Position numbers and translations under genes: made by a program
The notes under the pieces: generated by a model
The model's database searches: none
The model's input: the letters and a program-made list of their open reading frames with translations, nothing else
Told to the model about the DNA's origin: nothing
In this document: one piece after another, positions 35,071-47,447 of the stretch
Layout of the letters: each line of letters begins with the position of its first letter
Position numbering within the stretch: position 1 is the first letter of the stretch
DNA from: Euryodendron excelsum
Taxonomy: Eukaryota; Streptophyta; Magnoliopsida; Ericales; Pentaphylacaceae
Direction: 5' to 3'
Assembly (NCBI GenBank): GCA_033060915.1
Contig: CM065377.1
Location: 53,483,183 to 53,547,182, forward strand
Length of the DNA: 64,000 nt

Positions 35071-36682
35071 AGCCCTTATGTCATTGTTGGCCTGTAATAT
35101 ATTCCTTCACGTTTTTTAGTGCTAAGTTGCGTTTGGTTATGCAGTGCAGAATGAGAAATTCATTTCAGTACTGCTTAATTTATTTAAAACTCACCACATC
35201 TTTGGATCAGAACTTGTAAATGTAATATTCCTTTTTTTTTCATTTTTCATTTTTTGTTTTTTTTTCCCCATTCTCTAGCAGTTTCTTTGATTCTTTTCTG
35301 TCTTTTCATACACAATTTCATCGGTATATTTCCAACACAGCTTCCTACCTTGTTGAATCCAAAAATCTTTACTATAACAAGAAAATAGATTTGGTGATGA
35401 ATTAGTTGTAGAAGGGAGTAAAAGAAGTCAATGTTTACAATTGTGAAGACAATTAGGTATAGCAAAATGGAGTTTATTTTAAGAGGAGAAGACTAGCTTC
35501 AGGACAGTTTATTTGAGTTGTGTTCTAGGTATGAAACCTCAAGCATGCCAAAGTCTTACCAACCAGGTTTGACCAAGTCTTGCAGGGTATGTTCAGAGCC
35601 AACCTAGAAAATAGTTGCTTGGATTGAACAAGGCTATGATTCAAACCACATTTCAGATGTCTTTTTGAAGGGAATAAGGAAGGGCTTAAGACAATAAAGC
35701 CACTGCCAGTTCTTAAAAACTTCTCCAACATGAATGGAAAGTAATCAACATGAGCAAAGAACTGTAAAACTTTGCCAAAATGTGATTAGGGTTCTCATCC
35801 AAATATACTCACCCATTACTAATGGTGTCATTTAATTATCTATTAATTGTCTTGTATAACCTTCGAGTAATACTATACACAATTCTATTTCTTAATCTAT
35901 TTTGTCATTCTTAGACATAAGGATGTGAGACCCACTCAGTTGTGGGATTATGTGTACCATTTTTCATAAACATTTGAGTCTTGCGTGACCCTAATATATA
36001 ATGGTTATTAGTCATATTAAAGTCCTCCTGACTTGACCCTCTCTTCAATCTATCTACTTCTATTGACCAAGTAAATTATTTATAAAGATCCATTGTCCCC
36101 TGTAAACAAAACAACTGCTGCTAGATTAATCCACTTCAACATGGGAAATTTATTAACCAAGGATTAATCACTAGAACTTGCACCAAAAGTCCACTAATTG
36201 TTCATTCTCTCTTAAAATTTCCAATCTGAACACAATACTAGCTCAAGGATCTTCCCAAACCAGACTCCCCGAAAATCGCTGTCCACCATGAAAGGGGTTT
36301 TTCACAAACTCTGTCCATTTCTGCATGCCATGTAGTTCTCGTATTATCTTCAAAGTCGGTCGCAGGTGGTCCAGCCTAACGACACCTTGAGTCCTTTCTA
36401 AATTTGGATAATATTAATCTTTCAAACTTTGCTTGCGAACGTTAAACTCGCCTCAAAGATCCGATCATTGCTCTTCATATCTAGCAAAAGCGACTCCATA
36501 TTGAAATCTCAAAATTAGGCTATATGACACTGTAAGATGAGGTTGACGGCATTGTTTATAGTGCAAGAGGATATATGTCTTCCAATAACATCTCTTTTTT
36601 GAATCACTTTTAATACAGTTTAGGTCACCATCCATGCATTTTTTTTAAAATTTTTTTTGCCTGCTTTGGAGGAAGGAAATCT

Positions 36683-36683
36683 C

Positions 36684-36728
<45 letters not shown>
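36683..36728. repeat. (GA)n microsatellite
   Basis: About 22 uninterrupted GA units. Confidence 0.9.
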
Positions 36729-36731
<3 letters not shown>

Positions 36732-36899
36732 TTTCTGGTGAACTCCGTACCCACCAACATTTTATAGCGGCTATGTCATTGTTGTGAAAGATCCCGGCAA
36801 GATCTTGTGTGTATAGTAGGTGAGGATATATTATTTTCTGATCCAAGCTATAGAAAATACAGATGCATGCATTTTCCGATTACAATCTAATTAATCTCT

Positions 36900-36900
<1 letters not shown>

Positions 36901-36929
<29 letters not shown>
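36901..36929. repeat. (ATC)n microsatellite
   Basis: Nine tandem CAT/ATC units. Confidence 0.9.
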
Positions 36930-36930
<1 letters not shown>

Positions 36931-39253
36931 TGCATTTACTTGATTTTATTTAGCTAGAGAGAGAGAGGAAAATATATAATTGCTTGCTAGAAAGAAAGGG
37001 AATTATGAGAGAGAAAGAGAGAGACTTCAGTCATGGACTCCTACCCACCAACATCTTTTAGCTGCTATTTTCAATGTTTGAAAGATCCCGGCAAGATCCT
37101 TGGTGTAGTAGGTGAAGTATATTATTTTCTCGTCCATTCAGATTACAATCTAATCTTATCATCATCGAGTGATTTATTTGAACTCAACAGTATTTGATTA
37201 ATAAATTCATGCAGTCACCATTACTTAGAGCATGCCCAACATAATATATATACAGTAAACTCAAGACGGAGAATTAAGAGAAATGTCAAGCGGAAAATGT
37301 CATGAGAAATTAAATAAACAAGGAATTATGAATTGAATGTGCTAGAATCCGTGGGTAAAATTTCCTTCCACAGCGTACATTCGGATCATTTACAGGGTTT
37401 ATTCCTGCAAGTACGTCAGAGTCATGTTTCCTTCAAAATTTTCGCTGGGTAATTTCCATCTTGTCGCTATAACATGAGACAGCTAATAAAATATAAAAAT
37501 GGGGATTTCACTGTCTCACCCATGGAGGAAAAACAAGAATGAAAGAGAAACCTTTGGTAGTTTATTCCTAGATGAGGGACTACATGAAAATGGTGTTGAC
37601 CTAGTAGATCAACTGAATCAAGAAACACAAAACTTTGGATTTGCCAATACTTGATTGAGGCTCTTGAGAGAACCATGGAGAGACAAGTGTCACATTACAT
37701 ACAATTGATAAGCTATCTATAGCTAAGGATTCTTTTCCGCTACCTTAAAGGGTTTTTTTAAGATACCAGTAATTAACTTGTAATATTAGCTGTTGGATAA
37801 AACCATTAACAAAAAATGACCCTCTTAAAAATCGAGGTGTGTTGGTGAAAAATAATTTATCACAAATGTAACTTCTAATTATCACAAATGTGAGTTGCAG
37901 TCATGGGTGAATCTATCAAAGGACGAGTGAGAGCAGCTACCCCCATTAAACTAACACTTATATTCGCTCTTGACTCTGCTAACACCAATATTTGTTCCAA
38001 TTGAATTTCACTAACCTCTTATTATTTGACCAAATAAATAGCGCAATTCTAATATTCTATCCTAATATTAAAATTGTGAGGTCTTGTGACAATTATGGAG
38101 CGGTCATTTGACTTTATAAGTTATCTTAATTTTGGTGTATGTCTAATTTTTTTTTTTGTACACAACCTTTCTATAGACGCGATGATTCCCTTTTTGACAT
38201 CTTTAAAAATATTGTCAATTAGAAAACAATTTCATGTTATATTCTAAGTTTTGAACAAAAATTCTATTTATGGTTTTATGTAAATTTTGCCTCCATTAGG
38301 CATAAATCATGGATCCTTCCCTGATTGTAGTTAAATGAACAATTTCATCCCTACTGAACAGTTACATGTATCAAGGGACGACTGCAGTTTACCACCATTG
38401 AACAGTAACTGCGATTAGTCCAAGTGGTAATTACTATCTTCAAGTACGGTCTCTTCCATTTGGCTTTCAAACGAATCTATTTGGAGTACTACCAGTTATG
38501 GACTGGCTTGCTGCAATGGTTCCAACATCTGGGTTATAGTGATTACGCATGCTATTACGAATGTGTAATGGTATTTACGGTTTTGTTCTTTCTCATTGTC
38601 ATCTCCAATAATAAACTCTTTTTATTTTTTGTTCTCGGACGCATTGGCTAGTGCAGATCACTTCTAACCTAACCATTAATAGACTGGGTCTCACACAGGT
38701 CATCATATATATATATATATATCACTATATATGTAAGCAACTTCATATAATATTGGCTTCTAAGAACCAATAAAATGAATTGTTGAGGATACAAATAATA
38801 AAGTTATCATTCTCTTTCTAACAGCTTAAAGTTTTAGATGAGATGTATGATTAACAATTTAATAAAAACTTGTGTTTGAACTCCACCATAATCAAGGGGT
38901 TCCTTGACTTTTTGAACCAAATCAATGTGACCAAAAACATGTATATCAAGATTGTGTAAACAATAAATAAAATTAAACCAATATTTCCTCAAAGCTTATC
39001 TAGTTTCACACTTATATATTAACAGAGAAATTGTCAATCAATCCCCTGCCCAGTATGTGGATTCCACTCAAACTTCCAAGGATTTGAAAAATGCTACACT
39101 AATGTGGCAGTATAAAAGCAATAATCTCAGGCATTATCAGGATCAACCATTCCATAATTTCTTTTCCTACTCTCCTAGTTATCCTCTCAGCTTTTATAAT
39201 CTAAATCATGGTGCATTCTTTTTGCTAGTCATATTTGTGAAGAAGGCAAGGGT

Positions 39254-39269
39254 GGGGGGGGGGGGGGGG
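39254..39269 (+). repeat. G16 homopolymer
   Basis: Sixteen consecutive G, followed directly by seven A. Confidence 0.85.
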
Positions 39270-39689
39270 AAAAAAACACTGTAGGGGTGGTGGACGAGTT
39301 GCTTCTGAGCAAACATTTCATCCGCAAAAGCTTTAGATGATATAGATTTACATAGTCTAGGCAGCTAGCTCCAATAATAACCCTAATTAGATGAGTTTCT
39401 GAGATATTTGGTATAGATTAATTCCTGAATGAATTTGTCTAGTCGAGCGTAGAGGGAAGCAGACAAACATAAGTATATATCAAATGCAATGTCATTTTCC
39501 TTTCTACAAATCTCAGCTCCTCTCACTATTTCAGGGAACAGAAATAATATATAGATTGGAAAATAAATAAAGTACACGTGAAAATAATCGATATTCTAAC
39601 AGCAGCATCAAGTTAATGTAAAGAAGCCTTGTGCATTTTCAAGACCTTGGTTTGAAATTATGGCAGCTAGCCACAAGGTTAAGATGACT

Positions 39690-41825
39690 TCAAACACAAT
39701 TAGCAAGATAACAAATTTGGAAAATGCTTGGGTCCTCCATGATATCAGAAGGGATTGTTTGCAGCCTCTTGCTTGGTGATAATGGAATTTCTTCCCCAAA
39801 AGACGCGACAGAGAGCGTTCTTTTCAGGGATTTGAGTACATCTTTGACAGGAGAAACAGTCTCTTTGGGAGAGAGAGAACTTCTATCTGTGCTTGAAGAA
39901 TTGGAAGGGCCTCCTTGAAAGTTGAAGTATTTATAATGTGCTTGTTCATCTAGTTCTGCAATCTCTATGGGGGCCTGATTGAGACAAGCTTGAATTTCAT
40001 AGCTAGAGTCTTTTGAGTAGCTGTTTGTTTTGTTGATCTCTGCAGCATTGGAGTAGGGAAAATTGAATCGAGGGATGGAACTGAAACTGCTATCTTCTGA
40101 GTATTCTCCTGCTTGCTGTGGGATGTAGCTCTTTTGGCGAACTCGGCATAATACCCAGTCATCCAACTGAAAAAAAGTTGAATATAGAATTTATTACCAC
40201 GACATGGCAGCTGAAAACATGAACAATGTATGATTAAAAATTGAATATCCTAGTTAGTTTAGTCAAAGTCTCCCGATTGTTGTATTAAACACTTGGTTTT
40301 ATATCCCATTATTTATGAATAAATTTGGGTGAATATACTGGAATTAGCTATGGGTCTCAAAATTGAATGTCAATGCTTAGTTAAGCCCATGTCACAAATG
40401 ATTTATCCCTTAATCTTAGCATTGATGACTTGCCTTTGATTAGACGGGAAAAAAGATTAGTCGAGGTATGCGTAAGTTAGCTCAGACAACTTGATTGCAT
40501 ATAAAAAAAAAAAATGCCACATTTGACCATACCAAGATGACATTAGTCGAAGTATGTGAAAGCCAGCTCAGATACCCCTAATCGCATAACCCAAAAAAAA
40601 TTGCCATCTATTCGAATAAAAATTCATATAGGATGTTGTGGTTGTTTATAGTTATTTTATTTCAAATCAAAACACTTACCATTTTGACTCATAATTTCAA
40701 AACTAGCACTATCACATAATTTTGATGAAGTATTTTTCATTGCAAAAATATCTTCACCACATCATTTCGGTAGACTTGTTGCATAATTTATTTATAAGAT
40801 CAGAATTTTGCACAAAATAATGAATGCCTTACCCGCATTGATCCCCTGAGTCTTGGGACGGGACGGGAATCATCAAGAAGCCTGTATTCATGCATGACCC
40901 AATCGGTTTTCTGGCCCTTTGGAGGACGACCTTCATAGAAGACTAGAGCTTTTTTCACCCCAAGACATTGCAACCCGCCGGAGTTGAGGATTGGTTTGTC
41001 GGTTCCGGTGGCTTTCCAATAACCACAGCCGGCGGTTCTGTTTGGACGAGCTCCATTAGGATACTTCCGATCTCTCGGGGTGAAGAAAAACCACTCGTTA
41101 TCTCCAAACAATGCCTTGGCTGCAGAAATACAAGCAACTACTATAAGTAACGTAAAGATCATGGATGAGAACAGGGGACCTAGAAATTTTCTTGAGGGGA
41201 GGTTAAAATAAAAAAAATTAAAATTTTGAAGAGACTTCAGGGTAAAATTAACTGAAATTTTAGGAGCTCATATTTAGATTCTTATCCTAAATATTTAAAA
41301 AATTATGAGATATAAATATAATTTTAAAATCTCAAAGGGAGCCAAACCATTAATTTTTGTTATAAATATTTAAAATTTATGAAATCTAAGCATAATTTTA
41401 AAAATTTCAGGGACCCGAGCCCGTTAGCCCACACACGGGTCCGCCCATGGATGAGAGAAGAGTTCCAAATGACAAGAATCCATCATCATCTGCATCTCTC
41501 TTGCAAACATTATATACATAAATATACATATGTATATATATAACTCATGAAAATAAATTGAAGTACCAGGGAGTTCCCATGGATTGAACTTGTAGAGATC
41601 GATATCGGCGATGATAGAGACTACAGGAGTAGAGGGTGATGAGAGCTTCTTCTTCAGATAATGGATGATGAGCTCTTCATCTGTGGGATGAAACCTGAAT
41701 CCCGGTGGCAGATGTGGGCAAGACATTCTATTCTGATTGGTTATTTTTGGACAAGTAGTGGAGGAATTTCGAAGTTCTCTTTCCAAGTCGTTGGATAATT
41801 TTTTTTGCTTATGGCTCAAAACCAT
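39690..41825 (-). CDS. NAC-domain transcription factor 2 (tandem paralogue)
   Basis: Exons 41567-41825, 40833-41119 and 39690-40166; intron phases 1 and 0; 340 residues. All five NAC subdomains are present: [55 protein letters not shown] and [12 protein letters not shown]. The middle exon is 287 bases, exactly as in the gene at 33589-34982, and the intron positions match, so the two arose by tandem duplication. The C-terminal region is Ser/Asn-rich and differs, except for a conserved SLKRTLSV...SPSKRLQTI block. The ATG at 41825 sits in a strong ACCATGG context; an in-frame ATG at 41726 (MSCPHLPPG) would give a protein with the short N-terminus more usual for NACs. Intron 1 carries a MITE. Role: DNA-binding regulator; target process unknown. 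Confidence 0.93.
40455..40600 (+). repeat. Two adjacent SINE 3' fragments in NAC 2 intron 2
   Basis: GATTAGTCGAGGTATGCG followed by an A12 tract, and then GACATTAGTCGAAGTATG followed by an A8 tract, both match the 3' end of the SINE at 62121-62337. Neither keeps a pol III promoter. Confidence 0.5.
41171..41445. mobile_element. 275-bp MITE-like insertion in NAC 2 intron 1
   Basis: Identical 11-bp copies of CATGGATGAGA flank it at 41160-41170 and 41446-41456. The ends ACAGGGGACCTAG and GGGTCCGCC are imperfect inverted repeats (GGGGACC against GGGCGGACC). The inside is AT-rich without coding capacity. It resembles the widespread plant repeats bounded by CAGGGGCGGA-type ends. Confidence 0.65.
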
Positions 41826-44665
41826 GGTCTCTTATAGCTATAGAAAGTAGAGAGAGAGAGGGGTTAAGCAATAGGTCAAAAAATTGTATTGAATTTTGGA
41901 GACACCACCCAACCACTCCTATTTAATAGTGCCAGAGGATGTGATATTCCTGCATGGTCTTTTGTGTTCGATTTGCAAAATATTCATAATAAGAAAACAA
42001 ACAAAAAAAAGTACACATAATGACGAGGCTTATCTTAAACTTTCATAATAAAAGAGTAATGTTAATTCAATATAATCTTATTGCTCACCGAAGTTTCTCA
42101 CTCCTAGGCATTGGTATTGCTAGACACAACCATTCAATCGTGTTTTGGAGTAAAAAAAATCATGAGAAATAAGATTAAGTATAGTATTTATGTTTCAATA
42201 ATTATGAACGTCAAATCACATGAACGATTAAAAATTTGCGGACAATATTTCATTTATGACTTTAATAAGCATTAAGTTATTTGTCACAGTAAAATATAAG
42301 AGGCATTAAGAAAGATTAAGAACAATGAAAAATTCATTTCTCAAGTGCTTTCAAGTTTATTGTTTTGTGCTTCCTTATAATGTTCACATAAAAGGAAGGT
42401 GAATTAGCATTTGTTCAAACAATGACTTAAAGCTATACCAAAGATAAATAGGCTCCCAACTATGGAATAGAAAAGGATCAAAGAGAGGATCCAAATCCCT
42501 CCCGTTCCATAGTCGGATAGAGATTTTCATTTAAGTGGTTAAGGAGTTGATACGTTGACTAAAATAAAATGAAAAAATCAGATGAATTCCCTTAAAACTT
42601 ATTTAAAAATAAAACGAGTTTATAGTGATATATAAAAAATAAAATTTAATGTGAAACAACACAGTTTGTAAAATATTTGAGGTTTCATTTAGTGCATTGA
42701 TTGATAAAATGAAGAGAAAAAAAAAAAATTCACTGGAGTTTTAATTTCAGAAGAAATTATTGTTTGGGATGCTATTATACTTCTGATTAATTCCACTGGT
42801 TATCGTGCTTTAACCTTGAATTGGTCATGGTATAGAAACAAAATGTCAGCTGAAAATTGCATTGTGCCATGTTGTAATATAATAAAAAACAAAGAGGTGT
42901 CAACTCGTTATGAATCTATTACAATAAGATTTTGTGTAGTCTCTTTCAAGATAAGGAGCTAGCTAGTGCGTCTTCTCATTTCTCTCTCTCTCGCTCTCTC
43001 ATATGCTTGCTTTTTACTTTGAAATGAGTGTGTAAAATGAACAAAAAGTTTGACTTGAACATGAGCATTCCAAAAAAAAAAAAAAAAAAGTTTCATACCA
43101 AAAACATATCGTAACATGATCTTTGTTCTTGTAATATAGATCTCGTATTGGCTTTGGTTGATTACGTACGTAACAGAACAAATCTTCTGTGATTTTCTTT
43201 TCTCCATTCATGGCCACAATCATAGTATGTAATCTTCAGATTCTCTGTAATCTATATGTTTGAATTTCCATTGCATCCTTATCCAAATCTATAGTTAATA
43301 GTCAACGGCTTGAGCTGCTACCGTGATTTTATATTGGGTGTCTCCTGGAAAGAAGCAGTGCTGAAGATTTTCTTTTCTAATGCCATGTCTCTCATGTCAT
43401 TTTTATCAATTGGAGATTAGGTTGGTCAAAGCTTCTTTGCTTTAGATTGGATTTTTGCCTGTCCACTGTAAAAATTTCTAAGTTATTACACTCCATAAGA
43501 CTGGTGTTCTGATGACTATCTTGGATTCTTCCAACTGTAAACTCTTGTGGATAGAAGGCAAGACATTTTCTTACGATTTTGGCAGCCTTTGAGGTTTCAA
43601 AAAGAAAAAAAAAAAAAAATTTTCATGTCCTTCAAGCAGAGAATTGATTCTAATTCTGAGTAACAACTATGGAAACTTACCTAATAAAAAGGCTAGGCAA
43701 AGGATATCATTTAGATCCATTGCTCTTAATTATATACTCAATACCCCCTTTTGAACTTCTGATGTGGGGCTTACGCACACACCAATGCAGGCTGAGATTG
43801 TAACACGCGAGATGTTAATTTTTAGGGTTAATAACATTTTGCATTCTTACACTTTACAACAAATTTCATTTTAAGACTTTCGATTTCAATTGTAAGAATT
43901 AAGCCATTAAACTTCAAATTTATTACAATATCAACATTTTGCTAACTTTCATTGGAAAAATAGGTAAAAATTCGTATGTGAAAAACACATGACCAAAATT
44001 AAGGAGCAAAGATGTAAAATCTAACTCATTTATCTAATAATCGATGACAAATCTCTCCCAAATAACTTCAAAATTATTAGTGTAATCAACTCTATGACGT
44101 ATATAATGTAATTATGCTTCATGTAAAAGTCCTTAATTTGACTTAGTTGTGATACGCATGAATCTTTAGCTGAGAAAATGCTGAATTTTACATTTTGTCC
44201 ATTTAAAAAAAGGACATGTGTTTGTCACAAGAGAATTTTTTTTACCTATTTCCTGCATGAAAGTTATCAAAAAGGTTGACACTGCAAACAAATTATCAGT
44301 GTATGGACTTAATTGTTACAATTGAAAATTAAGATCCTGAATTAATATTTGGTATAAAGTATAAGGGTACAAATTATAATGCAACGCTTACTTTCTATAA
44401 GCATAGCAGTTCTAAAATGAATTCACTTCCAAATTATTCACCCTTGAAAAATAGGAAATTCTCTCTTGGAGTCACTAGAAGTTTAACCAATACCAAAAAG
44501 AGAGAGACATAAGATCTTTCCTTGTGATTTTTATGCTTGGAATCTGCCATCCAGCATAACAAAATTTTGCTTTGGCAGTTGCTGTCTTCACCAGCAACCC
44601 CAAGGATGCCCCAAACTACAGGAAAAAGTTAAATGAAAGACAAAATTAGCACAATTTAATATCAG

Positions 44666-45330
44666 GAAAGCGACTACTAATATTAAAAGTTATCCTTTTG
44701 CTTGTTTGAGCAAAACAATACCTGTGTTGGAATTAAACCCACACGCCTAAACGGTAGCACACCCATCACATGCACAATCAAAGAGAAAAATACAGAAAGA
44801 ATTTATAAGTTCGGCTCAAACTGGCAATGTCTATGGCGAGAGGACAATTTCACTATGTCAATAGAAGAGTACAAACCAACTGTCTTCTCTTTACAAGCCT
44901 CCCTAGCAGGAACGGAACTAAGAATTTCATTGAGTGGGATTAAGGTAATTTTTTTTCAAAAATTTTGTAGGTCAAGGTAACATTTTGTAAATTTTGAGAA
45001 GACTAACAAGTTATTTCTCATTATGAATACTCAAAATTTACGTAAGCTAAACTGAATTTTTTGGAAGTAAGGAGGGCATTGCTCCATTGTCCACATCTAA
45101 TTCTATCCCTGCTCCCCTAGAGCTTTATAGGCAAAACCCATAAATTCTAAACCCCGACCCTACACATTGAATTCCTAGTGAATTCTGGACTCCTTAATCA
45201 CAGATGGCCAGATGTATGTAAAAAAACCTAAAAATTATATGAACCTACAAAATACAAAGAATACAAGATACCGAGAAAAGCGACTACCAATATTAAATGT
45301 TATCCTTTTGCTTGCTTTAGAAAAATAATG
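44666..45330. repeat. 555-bp insertion flanked by a 55-bp direct duplication
   Basis: AAAGCGACTACTAATATTAA...CCTTTTGC at 44666-44720 is repeated at 45276-45330 with a handful of substitutions. Between the copies lies a segment whose left part reads TTATAAGTTCGGCTCAAACT, resembling a dispersed plant repeat, and which contains a smaller MITE-like unit. Confidence 0.6.
44907..45112. mobile_element. Short MITE-like unit with CAGGG-type ends
   Basis: The left end CAGGAACGGAACTA pairs with the complement of CAGGGATAGAATTA at the right. The flanks CTCCCTAG and TCCCCTAG share their last six bases. A 206-bp AT-rich core has no coding capacity. This fits a degraded hAT-like MITE of the CAGGGGCGGA type. 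Confidence 0.45.
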
Positions 45331-47447
45331 CAAATCATATGGACATAGTTTATTGCATATGACAGGCTTAGTGCTAGCATGCGTGCAATTTATCAAATCT
45401 CAAAGCAGTGAATGTGAAGGACATGGAAAATGAACTTACTAATTAACTACCAACACATCTTGATATGGGAAATCTCCTGTTTGTTAGGATTTAGGGAAAG
45501 AATTGAAGAAATTTTGGATTCGTTGAGGCCTAGGTGTCTCCGAAGAAGTGACATCCAACCACTGGAAATGCTGGATTTTTTTATTTGGCAGAAGATTTGG
45601 GGGACCCATGTGGATTTTAATTTGTCTATTTTTGGTCAATTTTTAGTGGGAGAGAATCGGTGGAAGACAGTTAATAAACACCAAAATAATAGTGCAATCC
45701 AATGCTAGGATCATGTTACAGATCTTCACTACAAAATCTTTCCCCTCCAATGGTCAAATTACTGTCTTAAATAAAGGTGGCATTGGATGTTTCAAAGTTA
45801 ATATTGGCAGGAATACAGTTGTTTTGTTCTTTGATATGAAAGTAAAAGGTGACAGATCACAGTCAGTCCTTTTATGATCCGCGAAAAGAATTTTCACGAT
45901 TTGAAAAATGTGGATGGAGTAATGCGCTCCATAATATCATTTCTTATTATATTTTATTATTTTTAGATACGATGCATTGATACTCATGTTAATACATGTA
46001 CATCAAACTCACTTATTTACGTTTAAAATGAGAAGAAACAACGAAAAATAGAATTACATAAGTAGATACCCCTCCTCTACTAGATATCCTTTTCTTGCTA
46101 TATAACATGTCCCCCCATACGAAACTAAGAAATGTCAAAGGTAAGTTTCCTATTCATACATTTGAGTTACTTCCAAAAGAATGATGAGAGTCATTCGGCT
46201 GTCACCAAAATAGAAAACTAAGATGGCAGTTGGCAAATGGTGGTTGAATGTACTCCAAAACCTATAATGATGTAAAATTTCACTAGATGTATTAAAATTT
46301 TCTGTTTCATTCAAAGAACTTTAACCCATTTGATTCCTCAAATATTTTTTGAACCATGTTTGAAAGTATGCTGACCGTCAAATGTTTTTTGTACAAAATT
46401 AGATGGCTAATATTTTTAGATGATATTAATTTTTTTGTACATATGAATGACTCTTATCAATTAATAGTTTCATATTTTCACAAAATATCAAATTGAATGG
46501 GTAAACAATGTGGAAAGCACATGACAGCGCAATATTTAACAGCAGCAAAATTAAAGGCATACAAATAGAAAAATTATATAGAACTTTATATAGAATGATG
46601 TGGTTTAATGTGAATTTTTTACATCAAAACAAATAACTATCATGGTAACTTTTAATTACACAAATGCCATCGTCATTTCATTTTGACCAGATTTTCTATA
46701 CAAAATTTTTGAAAGAACGGCATTTTCTAAATTGATTACATGTCAACTGAGTTTTTTTTTTTAACTGCAAGCTCCAATTCTAATTCTAAGACGTCGACTC
46801 TATGTTGCAAAACACACTACTTCGTTTGCTTGCAGGATGAGAAAATAGAGAATAAATAATAAGGTAAGATCAAAACGAGGATGACGAGGATGAGTACTAC
46901 CATGATATGATAAAGATTAACCCTTTTATGTTTGGTTAGGATGGAATAAAGAATGGGAGAAATAATATTTTTTTTGGTGTGTCTTGGATAAAGAATGGGG
47001 TTAATGCATAAAATTACTTTCTTGCTTCTACAAGAACATTTAAATAATATATAGTATGATATTCATTATGTTATTTACAAATAAATATCAAACGTAATAG
47101 ATTATATTATTATATTATAGTTTATTATACGATATTAATAATATTAATATATTATGATGCATATAAAAAATTCCATAAAAAAAATATTATTATATTATAT
47201 ATTACAAAATAAATATATGTTATATTATAATATAAATGTTATAATACTATAATATAATGTAACATTTTATAATATATATCATAGTAATATAAATTATAAT
47301 ATATAATTATAGGAGGTGGGCAAAAATGAAATTTTGCACCTTATCCTAAGGGAAAGGATACGTAATGTCACCATTTCTCCCATTTTGGGGGATTCCATCT
47401 TCGAAAAGAGATGTAATCCAAAGCTTCATTTTTTCCTCAAACAAGTG

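Larger units (their letters stand above)
36660..37160. repeat. Imperfect tandem duplication resembling NAC upstream DNA
   Basis: Two copies share, in order, a GA repeat, TACCCACCAACAT, GAAAGATCCCGGCAAGATC, GTAGTAGGTGA, TATATTATTTTCT and GATTACAATCTAAT. The first spans about 36680-36890, the second about 36958-37155. GAAAGATC and TATGTCATTGTTG blocks also occur upstream of NAC gene 1 (35036-35090). Confidence 0.7.
35080..39689. other. Intergenic DNA between the two NAC genes
   Basis: No gene is supported in this 4.6 kb. It holds the duplicated segment at 36660-37160, GA and ATC microsatellites, a TA run near 38707-38722 and a 16-base G run at 39254. Short reading frames, such as 38424-38651 and 37467-37676, have no family features. 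Confidence 0.5.
41900..47447. other. AT-rich intergenic DNA upstream of NAC gene 2
   Basis: No gene is supported in this 5.5 kb. It contains the insertion with flanking duplication at 44666-45330 and a very AT-rich stretch (47030-47310) made of ATTATA-like words. Reading frames such as 45430-45708 and 44702-44980 show no motifs. Confidence 0.5.

Noticed and set aside
45430..45877. Two overlapping plus-strand frames
   Set aside because: No recognisable domain and no promoter or splice context; AT-rich chance frames.
47443..47447. Target duplication of the Athila element
   Set aside because: AAGTG on the left and GTGTG on the right match at only three of five positions.
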